A DNA stretch of 64,000 nt from RYN-133 sp036497285 (GTDB taxonomy: Bacteria > Actinomycetota > Actinomycetes > Mycobacteriales > Jatrophihabitantaceae). Positions 35,394-44,111 of this stretch are shown piece by piece (the first letter of the stretch is position 1; every line of letters begins with the position of its first letter). Both the position numbers and the translations under genes were made by a program. The notes below the pieces were generated by a model. The model was not told the DNA's origin. It saw only the letters and a program-made list of their open reading frames with translations, and made no database searches. The stretch lies in the NCBI GenBank assembly GCA_036497285.1, contig DASXJR010000069.1:1-64000 (forward strand), read 5' to 3'.

Positions 35394-36232
35394 GCCGGAG
35401 CGCTTCCGAGAAGTTCGGCAAGCGCCTCGTTGTGCGGACGGTAGTGCTGCACGAGGAAGTTGCGAGCATCGTCCGGCATTGCCGAACTGGGGCGGGCGTT
35501 GTGCTGTTCGACTTGTTTCGGCATCCACGGCTCGAGGCCGAGGAACTCGGTCAGTCGTGCGAACTCGCCGAGCGGATCGGCGAAGAACAGTTCGCTCTGC
35601 ATGACATGCACCTGTTCGCGCGGGAAGTGCTCGTACACACGGTCAAGTTGGTCCGCAAACTGACCGCGACTCAGGTACGCGTGATGCCGATGACTGAAGC
35701 TCTGATACGCAGGGTCCTCGCACATGCGCTCGACTTCGCCCTCCAGGCGTGATGGTTCGAGCGCCAGAGCCGTGCGGAAGTTCGACTCAGACTCGAATCC
35801 ACGCGCGAATTCGTGCTTGTATGCCGAGAATGCGCGGGACACGGGATCGCGCAGCATGGCGACGAGCTTGATGTTCGGCAAATCCCGGGCGATCCGATCG
35901 ATCGCCAACGGGTGAAACATGTAATAAGTGCATGCCTCGAAAGTCAGACGACCGTCGGTGCTCCCGACCGCGAGTGGCATCCTGCTCCGGTACCACTCGA
36001 CGCCACGCAAGTAGTTGAGCGTGAAGTAGTCGGTGCCCTTCTCGGCAATAGGACGCCGGATCTGCGGATGCTCGGCCAGGGTCTGGAAGATCGTCGTCGT
36101 GCCGCAACGTTGACCGCCGATCACGATGAAAGAAGGGGTATCGCGCCAACGCCGCGTCGCAGATCCCACCGCAAGGGCGACTCGGCGCGCAGTCGGGCGC
36201 GCGGACGCCGGTACAAGGCCTCGGATGCTCAC
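35381..36232 (-). CDS. PAPS-dependent sulfotransferase 1
   Basis: A 283-residue cytoplasmic transferase. The 5'-phosphosulfate loop is IGGQRCGTTTIFQTL near residue 38-52, and the 3'-phosphate motif is LRDPVSRAFSAY near 127-138. The YLRGVEWYRSRMP segment resembles carbohydrate sulfotransferases of the heparan type. It would move sulfate from PAPS to a hydroxyl or amine of a sugar. The start is GTG at 36,232. It lies in the minus-strand operon GH26-sulfotransferase-polymerase/Wzz-Wzz, so a sulfated repeat unit is the natural inference. Confidence 0.88.
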   Translation of the reverse strand: MSIRGLVPASARPTARRVALAVGSATRRWRDTPSFIVIGGQRCGTTTIFQTLAEHPQIRRPIAEKGTDYFTLNYLRGVEWYRSRMPLAVGSTDGRLTFEACTYYMFHPLAIDRIARDLPNIKLVAMLRDPVSRAFSAYKHEFARGFESESNFRTALALEPSRLEGEVERMCEDPAYQSFSHRHHAYLSRGQFADQLDRVYEHFPREQVHVMQSELFFADPLGEFARLTEFLGLEPWMPKQVEQHNARPSSAMPDDARNFLVQHYRPHNEALAELLGSAPAWLD

Positions 36233-36337
36233 GACCTACTTCACTCCGACCGGTCGGGACGCGCGAGCGTCGAGACAGAGTCTTCACGAAAACTGTAGCC
36301 GTCCGAGCCTGCTCGAGAAGCCCTGAAAAGGAACCTC

Positions 36338-37342
36338 TTAGCCGTCGAAAACAGGCGACTTGCTCAGCGAACGTACAGCGTCGGAGATCTTCGAGATTCC
36401 GTCGAACCGGTAATTGCATGCAGCGGTGCCGACGTGGTCCCAGAGACTGACGGCCTTGATCTGAGGGTGAGATCTCAAGACCGCGGGAATTCCCCGATAC
36501 CACTGCGCAGTGAGCTCGGGACGACTCGGATAAATGACCGAACCGGCTTCACTGATCATCATGGGCTTGGCGATGTCGATGTTGTACCGGTCATGGACGG
36601 CGTCCAGATAGCGCAAGAACGGCAGGGTCGTCTGCGCGAAGCTCTGGTATCGATCCGGGCTCAGCTGGTACGCGCGGCAGCCGGATCCGTTGTAGGACTC
36701 CCAGCTGATCCAGTCGACGACGTCGTTCCCAGGCCAGGCACTGACCGCGAAGCTCTGCGTCGTCGGGGATCCGGTCACGACCCACACCCACACGACATTG
36801 TTCGCGCCCGCGCGCGCGAACAATGCGTGTACATGCCGCCAGGCGACCACGAAATCTGCTGCCGTGCCCACCCCGAATCGACGTGGCAGATCGGGCTCGT
36901 GATCGAACGTCACGAACACGCGGCGCTTCAGTGATGAGATGCCCTCGGCCATGCGGGTCAGCGCGGCGTCCTCGTTTCCCGCAGCCACATCCTGCCAGGT
37001 GACAATCTGATGCGGGCGGTTGTAGAACCGGGCATCTATCGAGATCTGAAGTATCCGGCCGTGGGCGACCAGGGCGCGTTCGTCAGCGCTCGGCATCGGA
37101 TCATCCAGGTCGTGAAAGCGATGCACCATCTCGAATTGGTTCCCGAGGCTCGCCTCGACATGGCGGAGTTGTTCGTTCGTCGGTGGATCTGTTTCGACCC
37201 CGAGAAGCACACCGCATGACGGCACGAGGCGCTCCGAAAGGGCACAACCCCGGCCGGAGAGCGCCGACCCTGCGCACGACGTGCTCAGCAAAACCGATAC
37301 CGCGGCAAGCAGACCCGACAATCGGGACATCGTGCTCCTCAT
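36338..37342 (-). CDS. Secreted GH26-like glycoside hydrolase
   Basis: A 334-residue protein with a signal peptide ending in a lipobox-like STSC (cysteine 23). The body is a TIM-barrel of the GH26/beta-mannanase type. The acid/base glutamate is E149 in FDHEPD and the nucleophile candidate is E265 in ISEAGS, with WISWESYNG between. It would cut a beta-linked polysaccharide outside the cell. It heads the operon that includes a sulfotransferase and the polymerase, suggesting it edits or releases the locus product. Substrate is unknown. Confidence 0.8.
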   Translation of the reverse strand: MRSTMSRLSGLLAAVSVLLSTSCAGSALSGRGCALSERLVPSCGVLLGVETDPPTNEQLRHVEASLGNQFEMVHRFHDLDDPMPSADERALVAHGRILQISIDARFYNRPHQIVTWQDVAAGNEDAALTRMAEGISSLKRRVFVTFDHEPDLPRRFGVGTAADFVVAWRHVHALFARAGANNVVWVWVVTGSPTTQSFAVSAWPGNDVVDWISWESYNGSGCRAYQLSPDRYQSFAQTTLPFLRYLDAVHDRYNIDIAKPMMISEAGSVIYPSRPELTAQWYRGIPAVLRSHPQIKAVSLWDHVGTAACNYRFDGISKISDAVRSLSKSPVFDG

Positions 37343-37525
37343 CGCTCGCGGCCCCCATCGGCTGGTGGTCAGGGAATCACATGGCGCCGGTTGCCTGGCC
37401 AGTTCCTCAGCTGATCGTCAAGGCGATTTCCTACGATTCGCCCGCGCGACCTTGACGATGTGCCGTCGTCGGAAGATTCTTGCTTAGACATCATTGTCGC
37501 GCCCCCTTGCGACCGGCGAGGGGTT

Positions 37526-38281
37526 ATGCGCGAATACCTCAGCAACGCGAGTGTGGTCCTCAGCGTTCCGGTGACAGCGACCGACGAACCGTCGTTGCTG
37601 GGCATGATCCGCGATGTCGTCGACCGGCGCGAGCCCACCGTCTTCGTAGGGCTCTACGCCTCGCTGTTCCGGCAACTGCGCGCCGACGCGGAATACCGCG
37701 CGCTCGTCGACCGAAGCGTGACCTATCCGGACGGTTACGGCATCGTACGCGAACTGCGCAAACGCGGCGTCGAACGCGTAACCAGGCTTGCGACCACCGA
37801 CCTCATCGATCCGATAGTCAACACTGCGGGGGAGTCCGGCTGGCGAGTAGTGCTTTACGGCGCAGCTCCTGGAGTTGCTGATCGAGCAGCGAAAACGATC
37901 ACCGCTATGACACCTAACCTGTCAATCGTGGGAGTCTGGGACGGATTCTCGGGAGGTCCTTCGCAGGAGGAACTGGTGGAACTGCGGCCGGACGTCGTCA
38001 TGGTGGGGCTGGGTGCCGGCGTGCAGGAACGTTGGTCGTACGAAGTCGCGATCCCGGCGGGGGTGCCGGCTGTCTTGACATGCGGTGGCCTTTTCGATTT
38101 CTTGGCCGGGGACAAGCGCCGCGCACCGACGTGGATGCAGCATGCCGGCCTGGAGTGGCTGTTCAGGGTGTGGCTCGAACCGCGCCGCCTTGCCGGACGC
38201 TACGCGCGGGGCAACCTCGATTTCGTGGTGCGCGCCAGGGTCGAGCGGTCTGCGTTAGCGCGCCACGGTGTCCGGCCTTGA
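37526..38281 (+). CDS. WecG/TagA/CpsF-family glycosyltransferase (GT26)
   Basis: A 251-residue transferase of the GT26 family, which adds N-acetylmannosamine(uronate) or similar sugars as an early step on polyprenyl-linked intermediates. The family segment TYPDGYGIV (catalytic aspartate) and the GLGAGVQERW motif are present. GAGGGG sits just before the ATG at 37,526. Its stop overlaps the flippase TTG start (TTGA). It probably adds the second sugar to the carrier. Confidence 0.88.
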   Translation: MREYLSNASVVLSVPVTATDEPSLLGMIRDVVDRREPTVFVGLYASLFRQLRADAEYRALVDRSVTYPDGYGIVRELRKRGVERVTRLATTDLIDPIVNTAGESGWRVVLYGAAPGVADRAAKTITAMTPNLSIVGVWDGFSGGPSQEELVELRPDVVMVGLGAGVQERWSYEVAIPAGVPAVLTCGGLFDFLAGDKRRAPTWMQHAGLEWLFRVWLEPRRLAGRYARGNLDFVVRARVERSALARHGVRP

Positions 38282-39891
38282 CCAAGCCGGCCGAGGGCGC
38301 TGTGCACGCCACCACCTCCCCCGATAGGCAATCCGACGATCCGGCGACCGCGGACGGATCCGTAAGTCGCGTAGCGCGCGGGAGTGCAGCGAACCTGGTC
38401 GGAGCAGCAGTCACCGGCGTCAGTACGTTCGCGTTGACAGTCATCGTCGCCCGCGGATTCTCGCGGCCCGACGCGGGAATCTTCTTCGCCACCACGTCGC
38501 TGTTCCTCGTCGCCACGACCATCGGCAACCTCGGAACACAAACCGGGGTCGTCTACTTCCTGGCTCGCTGTCGAGCACAAGGTACGCCCGAGATGATCGG
38601 TTCGTACCTCCGGACGGCCCTGCGGCCGATGCTGTTGCTTGCACTCGTCATGGCGGTCGCCACGCTGGTCCTGGCACCCTTCATCGGCCGGCTCATATCA
38701 GCCGACCACGTCGGCACGGCGACCACCTACCTGCGGTGGATGGCAGTCTTCATCCCTCTCGCCGGGTTGGAGATCGTGTTCTTGGCCGGAACTCGAGGAC
38801 TGGGCGCGATTCGCCCTTACACGCTCACCGAGCAGATCTATCGACCGCTTCTTCAGTTGGCGCTGGTCGCGGCGGTAGCAGTCGCCGCGACAACGCCGCT
38901 GCTGGGAGCGGCATGGGCGTTCGGCTACGCGCCCGCGGCCGTCGCGGCTTTGATCACCTGGCGTCGAGTGCGTGCGCGCTATCCACGGCCTCGGGCCGAT
39001 CAGCCCTTGCCTCGCGTTTCGGCGGAGTTCTGGAAGTTCACACTGCCGCGGTCGCTGACAAGCACGATCCAGATGCTGTTGCAGCGATTCGATGTCGTGC
39101 TGGTCGCCGCCCTCGCGGGCATCGTCAACGCCGCGATCTACGCGGCCGCGACGCGATTCATCGTGATCGGGCAACTCGGAATCAACGCGTTGACCATCGC
39201 CGCGCAACCGCAGTTCGCCGAGAGGTTGAGTATCGACGATCGTCGATCGGCGAACGAGCTCTATCAGGTCACCACCGCATGGCTCGTCCTTGTGACCTGG
39301 CCGGTATACCTGTGTTTGTTGATCTTCGCCAAGCCCGTTCTGGCTGTCTTCGGACACGGGTACTCCGCCGGTGGCACGGCCATCATGCTGATCGCGGCGT
39401 CAATGCTGATCGGGACCGGGACCGGAATGGTGGACACGGTGTTGGCGATGGCAGGTCACACCCTGTGGAACCTCGGCAACGCCGCACTCGCTCTCGCGGT
39501 GATCTTAGGTCTGGACTTCTGGCTCATTCCCAGCCATGGGATCGTCGGTGCCGCCATCGGTTGGGCCGCGGCCATCGTCGTACGTAACGTCGCGGCGGTC
39601 ACGCAGGTCGGCGTCTCTATGGGATTTCACCCGATCGCTCGGCCAACGCTCTGGGCCGTCGGGCTCACCGTGGTCTGCTTTGCAGGAGTGCTCGGCCTGG
39701 CCCGACTGATATTTGGCAACACGGTCTCCGTGCTCGGCCTCGCGTTGGCCGCCGCCACCATCGTGTACCTCGTCGCGCTTGCAGTGTTTCGAAGTCAATT
39801 GCGTCTCGACGCCCTCGGCGGCCTGCCGCGGCGCAGGCGGCAGCCCGGCCCGGTGCTCCGAACGCGCGTTGACGTCGGACTCAAGAAATGA
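38278..39891 (+). CDS. Oligosaccharide flippase (Wzx/MOP superfamily), module 1
   Basis: A 537-residue membrane protein with about 12-14 hydrophobic helices starting near residue 45 and a cytoplasmic N-terminal tail. Such proteins move polyprenyl-pyrophosphate-linked repeat units across the membrane. The TTG start overlaps the upstream stop, which implies coupling; a GTG about seven codons later is also possible. It lies between a repeat-unit transferase and a PAP2 phosphatase-like gene, a logical order for assembly and carrier recycling. Confidence 0.88.
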   Translation: MTKPAEGAVHATTSPDRQSDDPATADGSVSRVARGSAANLVGAAVTGVSTFALTVIVARGFSRPDAGIFFATTSLFLVATTIGNLGTQTGVVYFLARCRAQGTPEMIGSYLRTALRPMLLLALVMAVATLVLAPFIGRLISADHVGTATTYLRWMAVFIPLAGLEIVFLAGTRGLGAIRPYTLTEQIYRPLLQLALVAAVAVAATTPLLGAAWAFGYAPAAVAALITWRRVRARYPRPRADQPLPRVSAEFWKFTLPRSLTSTIQMLLQRFDVVLVAALAGIVNAAIYAAATRFIVIGQLGINALTIAAQPQFAERLSIDDRRSANELYQVTTAWLVLVTWPVYLCLLIFAKPVLAVFGHGYSAGGTAIMLIAASMLIGTGTGMVDTVLAMAGHTLWNLGNAALALAVILGLDFWLIPSHGIVGAAIGWAAAIVVRNVAAVTQVGVSMGFHPIARPTLWAVGLTVVCFAGVLGLARLIFGNTVSVLGLALAAATIVYLVALAVFRSQLRLDALGGLPRRRRQPGPVLRTRVDVGLKK

Positions 39892-39996
39892 CTGAAACCC
39901 CGTCGCGACCGTCGATTGTGCACAAACGCGCTGTTAGGCTCGTCCGAGCGTGATCCGCCCCCAATTGCGCGCCGGAATCGTGAGAGGGGTACGAGG

Positions 39997-40839
39997 TTGT
40001 CGGCCGTAATCGTTGTGTTCTTGGTGTGGTTCGGGATCGTCGTGCTAGCCGCTGCTGCCGGCATATTGACTGCTGATCGGTGGTCACAACCCGGGTGGAT
40101 CCAGACCGCCCGGCACAAGTACCTGACCGCGGTGGACCGCGTCATACCGGTGGTAGGGCGATCGCTCACATCCGCAGTGATCTTTCTGGCCCTGTGGGCA
40201 TCGATCATCATCGTCGGTCTGCTGATGGGACTCATCGCCCACCGACTCCAGAGCGTGATCGATGAGCCGACATTCCACTGGTGGCAGAGTCACCACTTGC
40301 ACGGATCCTGGTCTGACGTTTGGTGGAAGCTCACAAACATAGGCGCACCCCGCGTTACCCAGGGCCTCGCCGCAGCGGGAGCGGTTCTTTTCGCTGTGTT
40401 GTACAGGGATCGCCGGCTGTGGTGGGCGCCCTCGGTGGTCATGGTGCTCGGCTACGCGGCGGAGAAGTACTCGCAACTGATTGTGAAAGCTGTCATCGAT
40501 CGCGGTCACCCACCGACATCGCATGGCACGTGGCCGTCCGGCGGGATGGGCCGTCTCATCGACATCTACGGCTTGATCATCTTCTTCCTCATCCTGCGCT
40601 TCCGCCCGACCTCGCCTCAGGCATGGGCGGTCGGCGCAGGTGTGCTCGCGGTGTTGGCATCGGTCCAGGCGTATGCGCGACTCAACAATCTCGAGCATTG
40701 GGTGACCGACGTAGTCGGCGGCGCCATCTACGGCACGATGCTGCTCATTGCGATGATCATCGGCTATTTCGCGTTGAGCCGGGAACGAGCATCGCGACCC
40801 GCTGAGCCGGAGACGACTGTCGAGCCGGCAACGGTCTGA
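39997..40839 (+). CDS. PAP2-superfamily membrane protein with altered motifs
   Basis: A 280-residue membrane protein with about six helices. The third phosphatase motif is intact (ARLNNLEHWVTDVVGG, nucleophile histidine and partner aspartate). The first reads KAVIDRGHP in place of K-x6-RP and the second reads PSGG in place of PSGH. The TTG at 39,997 is chosen for the GAGAGGGG seven bases upstream. Members recycle undecaprenyl pyrophosphate, but the missing PSGH histidine suggests a changed activity, perhaps phosphotransfer. It lies downstream of the flippase on the same strand. Confidence 0.78.
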   Translation: MSAVIVVFLVWFGIVVLAAAAGILTADRWSQPGWIQTARHKYLTAVDRVIPVVGRSLTSAVIFLALWASIIIVGLLMGLIAHRLQSVIDEPTFHWWQSHHLHGSWSDVWWKLTNIGAPRVTQGLAAAGAVLFAVLYRDRRLWWAPSVVMVLGYAAEKYSQLIVKAVIDRGHPPTSHGTWPSGGMGRLIDIYGLIIFFLILRFRPTSPQAWAVGAGVLAVLASVQAYARLNNLEHWVTDVVGGAIYGTMLLIAMIIGYFALSRERASRPAEPETTVEPATV

Positions 40840-40922
40840 GCGTCGCGACATTGGGGATCGCCGGTATTCCGAAGGGACGCAGGCAAAGCCGTGCGTCACG
40901 ACGAGTTGAACGTGATCAGCGG

Positions 40923-42125
40923 GTGCCGAAGAACGACTCCTATCTCGATTTCGTAGTCCCTCTGTTGTGGCCGGAGCCGGCCTCCGTGATCCGTGCATCG
41001 CGACTGTGCCTCTCCCGCCGCGCGTCCACGTATGTAGTGGTTCCTTCAGCCAGTCGACCGAAATTGCTCGTCCCGACCCGACCGCGGCGGGTGACTGCCG
41101 CTGCAATCAGGAATTTCAAGACCGCGTCATCCGCACGAGAGCGCGCGCTAATCGGCGCACTGGCAGCGTCGGCGCGTATCGGCCTGGTCGATCTCTTGCC
41201 GGATCGCCTTCGCGTGGTACCCGGCGGATCGGACCCGCCCGCCGGGATCGATGGGCACCTGTCGGTGGTGCTCGGCCGTCAGGTATGGGTGAGCCTGTAC
41301 GTGAGTCGTGCCCGTGCCGTGCGCAAGCCCTTGCTGCAGGTCATCGATGCAGCAGGGCGGACCTGCGCGTTCGCCAAGCTAGGGGTCGATCCGTTCACGC
41401 GTGCGTTAGTGCGTGCCGAGGGCGAGGCCGTACGTATTCTGTCGCTGCACGAGTGGGACACGCTGCGAATGCCGACTGTTCTGCACGCCGGCCGTTGGCA
41501 TGGACACGAACTGCTCGTGCAAGGGGCGTTCTCCCGGGGCGTCGCGCCTCGGGAGAACAGTCCAGAGCTTCGGCGCGCCATGCGCGAGGTTGCATGCGTG
41601 CACGGAATCGTGTCGGCTCCGCTCGGGATCAGCAGTTACTGGGAGCACGTTCTCGGTCGGATCGCGGCGCTTCCCGGCGGCGAGTATCAGCCGCTGATCC
41701 TGCGCCTCGCGGCGGCGATCGAGCGAATCGGTGGGCGCACGGATCTGGCCTTCGGATCGTCACACGGTGATTGGGCGCCATGGAACATGACTACGACCGG
41801 CGGCCAGCTGCTCGCGTGGGACTGGGAGAAATTCGAGACCGACGTTCCGGTTGGCTTCGATGCTGTGCACTTCTCGATCCAAGGGGCGGTAGTGCTCAGC
41901 GGCACAGCCCCGGCTGCTGCCTTCGCCGCAGCGCTGCGCAACGCCGAGCAGCTGCTGGCCGGGTTGTCCTCTCGTTCAGACGCGGGCGAGCTCGTCGTGC
42001 TGCTGTACGGGCTGCACATCGCCCTGCGATACATCGAGGACGGGGAGTTGTCCGCGGGCGCAGGGCGGATGAGCCGCCTGGCGACGTGGCTGCCGGACCT
42101 GTTGGGGATGGCGCAGGGCCGATGA
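40923..42125 (+). CDS. Aminoglycoside-phosphotransferase-like (APH fold) protein
   Basis: A protein of about 400 residues with the APH/choline-kinase catalytic loop SSHGDWAPWNM and the metal-binding WDWEKF that follows. The N-terminal lobe is divergent. Proteins like this in capsule loci may phosphorylate a sugar or glycolipid; antibiotic resistance is not implied. The start is uncertain: GTG at 40,923 is chosen just before the conserved region, while TTG at 40,851 would add 24 basic residues. It ends 24 bases from the convergent GT2 gene. Confidence 0.75.
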   Translation: MPKNDSYLDFVVPLLWPEPASVIRASRLCLSRRASTYVVVPSASRPKLLVPTRPRRVTAAAIRNFKTASSARERALIGALAASARIGLVDLLPDRLRVVPGGSDPPAGIDGHLSVVLGRQVWVSLYVSRARAVRKPLLQVIDAAGRTCAFAKLGVDPFTRALVRAEGEAVRILSLHEWDTLRMPTVLHAGRWHGHELLVQGAFSRGVAPRENSPELRRAMREVACVHGIVSAPLGISSYWEHVLGRIAALPGGEYQPLILRLAAAIERIGGRTDLAFGSSHGDWAPWNMTTTGGQLLAWDWEKFETDVPVGFDAVHFSIQGAVVLSGTAPAAAFAAALRNAEQLLAGLSSRSDAGELVVLLYGLHIALRYIEDGELSAGAGRMSRLATWLPDLLGMAQGR

Positions 42126-42149
42126 AGACGTCCGGTTCTCGCCAGTGAC

Positions 42150-43085
42150 TCAAATTGATCGCCCGAAGCGGTTGGCGCCATCCTGAACCCATTTCACCGG
42201 CACGCGGAGTGCTGCGACGAGGATCGCCACTATCGCCCACGGATTGGCCGCGCGCTTGCGCAGCGCACGGACGGCGAGCTTGCATGCGTAGCGACGATTT
42301 CCGCCGGCGGCGTGGGCGAATGCGAGTTTCGCGTAGAAATACGCGGCACCGTCCCGATCGTGTTCTACGTCAGGGTGGCGGGCGAGTACCTGTTCGTGCG
42401 CATCGGCGATTCGCTGCCAGCGCTCCGGTCGCCACAGTGGGGTGTCCCGGAAAACATGGATAAGTGGCTCCTGCACGACCCGGATCGGATGGTGCTTGCT
42501 GACCCGGAGCAGCCATTCCCAGTCCTCGACCCCGAGCAGCTCCTCGTCGTAAGGACCGGCGATGTCGAATGCCCGTCGGCGCATCATCAGATTCGACGAA
42601 TGGAGGTCGGCGATACGGGCGCGCAAAAGCTCCGCGCGCGTGACCAGGGGACCAACCGCTTGTCGTTGCCAGACCTTCCCGTCGACCGTGTGCAATACGA
42701 CGCCGGTGGCAACGACAAGCAACTCCAGATCTGCGCACAGAGCCGACACCTGGGCGTCGACCTTTCGGTCGATCCAGAAGTCGTCGTCGTCGAGCGATGC
42801 GATGAGCTCGCCGCGCGTGACGGCCAGGCCTGCGTTGCGTGCCCCGGCCAGACCGGGCGTGCGGTTGTTCTGGATCGCACGCACCGGGCGGAGCGGATCG
42901 TCGGACTCAAGGGTTGAGTCACGCGGCTCCTTATCGTGGACGATGATCGTTTCGATGGGACCTTGATAGGTCTGACTCACGACACTTGCAAGCGCGCGCC
43001 TCACCAGGTCAGGCCGGTTGTGTGTCGGGATCACCACGGACACCAGCGGTCTGTCCTCGGTCGTCTGCGACTGTGGCGCTGTCAC
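42150..43085 (-). CDS. GT2-family glycosyltransferase
   Basis: A 311-residue GT-A fold enzyme. The N-terminus SVVIPTHNRPDLVRRAL and the metal-binding SLDDDDFW mark it as GT2, with an EDWEWLLR acceptor-side motif downstream. A C-terminal hydrophobic stretch near residue 280-300 may touch the membrane. The GTG start lies 12 bases after the sulfotransferase 2 stop, so both are in one operon with the upstream propeller gene. Sugar donor unknown. Confidence 0.88.
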   Translation of the reverse strand: MTAPQSQTTEDRPLVSVVIPTHNRPDLVRRALASVVSQTYQGPIETIIVHDKEPRDSTLESDDPLRPVRAIQNNRTPGLAGARNAGLAVTRGELIASLDDDDFWIDRKVDAQVSALCADLELLVVATGVVLHTVDGKVWQRQAVGPLVTRAELLRARIADLHSSNLMMRRRAFDIAGPYDEELLGVEDWEWLLRVSKHHPIRVVQEPLIHVFRDTPLWRPERWQRIADAHEQVLARHPDVEHDRDGAAYFYAKLAFAHAAGGNRRYACKLAVRALRKRAANPWAIVAILVAALRVPVKWVQDGANRFGRSI

Positions 43086-43097
43086 GTTCAGCCGCGC

Positions 43098-44006
43098 TCA
43101 GTCGTGCAGCCGCAACCGCGCGGCGTCCAGTCGCACGCGCACATCATGCGTCACCCGTTCAATCGCAAGTAGTTCGTCCGAGCTCAACCTTTCGCGCCAG
43201 GCGCTGGCCACCTCGCTCGGCGCCCGGTCGAAGTCATGGAGTGCTCGCTCGGGCCGGATGTCCGCGGCGTTCGGCTGCTGTGTCTCGCGAACCATCTCCG
43301 CTCGTGCTTGTTCGTTCCAGCGCAGACCGAGGCGGCCGAACAATTGACGTGCCGCGGAATCGCCGCCACCGGACAGCTCTTCGTGGGATACAACCAGCAA
43401 GCTGTCGGTCTCCGCAGCGTGATCCATCGCGATCTCATACAGCGCGGACCAGAAGTAGGCGATGGTCTCGGCCGGTCCGCGTTCGCCCGCATCGGACAAC
43501 GCTACGCGGCCGTTACCGCCGTGCTCACGGCGATGCGTCTCTTGGACCGGTCGCACCTCGTGCACGCTGGGGCGCCATCCCATTCGTCTGTAGCTCACCA
43601 ACGCCGCGGCGGGGTGCCGGTACAACAAGACAACCTGGGCACCAGTCGTGCGCGCGATTGTCGGAATCGACAGCATCGCGAAAGGATCTTTGACGACCAA
43701 ACGCGTCCAAGGAGCCGGCGCAGCCCATTGCCGACGACCGTAGCGACCGAACACCCACGGAGTGAGCCCGCGGTAGGCCAGCCGCAGCGCACGCTCCTGC
43801 CGACGGTTGAGATCGGTCAGTTCGGCCCATCCGCGCAGGGTGCCGGCCAGCGCGTACTGGCGATGATGCGGATTCATCGGCTCGCGACCGGTCATTGCGG
43901 CGCCTGGTGCGCTCGCCAACAGGCGGGCCAGCCACGTCGTGCCGGATCTTGGCATACCGGTGACCAAGATCGGACACGTTCCGGACAGCCTTGGCATTGC
44001 CCGCAT
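43098..44006 (-). CDS. PAPS-dependent sulfotransferase 2
   Basis: A 302-residue sulfotransferase with the 5'-phosphosulfate loop ILVTGMPRSGTTWLARLL near the start and a 3'-phosphate region LLYRHPAAALVSYRRMGW. It differs strongly from the enzyme at 35,381, so it likely acts on a different acceptor or position. The ATG at 44,006 follows a run of six G; longer in-frame starts add only low-complexity residues. It sits between the secreted propeller gene and a GT2 on the minus strand. Confidence 0.83.
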   Translation of the reverse strand: MRAMPRLSGTCPILVTGMPRSGTTWLARLLASAPGAAMTGREPMNPHHRQYALAGTLRGWAELTDLNRRQERALRLAYRGLTPWVFGRYGRRQWAAPAPWTRLVVKDPFAMLSIPTIARTTGAQVVLLYRHPAAALVSYRRMGWRPSVHEVRPVQETHRREHGGNGRVALSDAGERGPAETIAYFWSALYEIAMDHAAETDSLLVVSHEELSGGGDSAARQLFGRLGLRWNEQARAEMVRETQQPNAADIRPERALHDFDRAPSEVASAWRERLSSDELLAIERVTHDVRVRLDAARLRLHD

Positions 44007-44111
44007 GGTCCCCCCGAACGCCCCGGTTCTCGATCTACCGACCTGGCCTGGACCAGATCGTAAAACCGTGCCGCTTGCCGCGACAGCAGCAGCGGTGTGC
44101 AGCGGCAAAAC

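Noticed and set aside
40923..42125. APH-like gene as an aminoglycoside resistance determinant
   Set aside because: It lies inside a glycan locus and only the general kinase fold is visible; a sugar or lipid kinase role is more likely.
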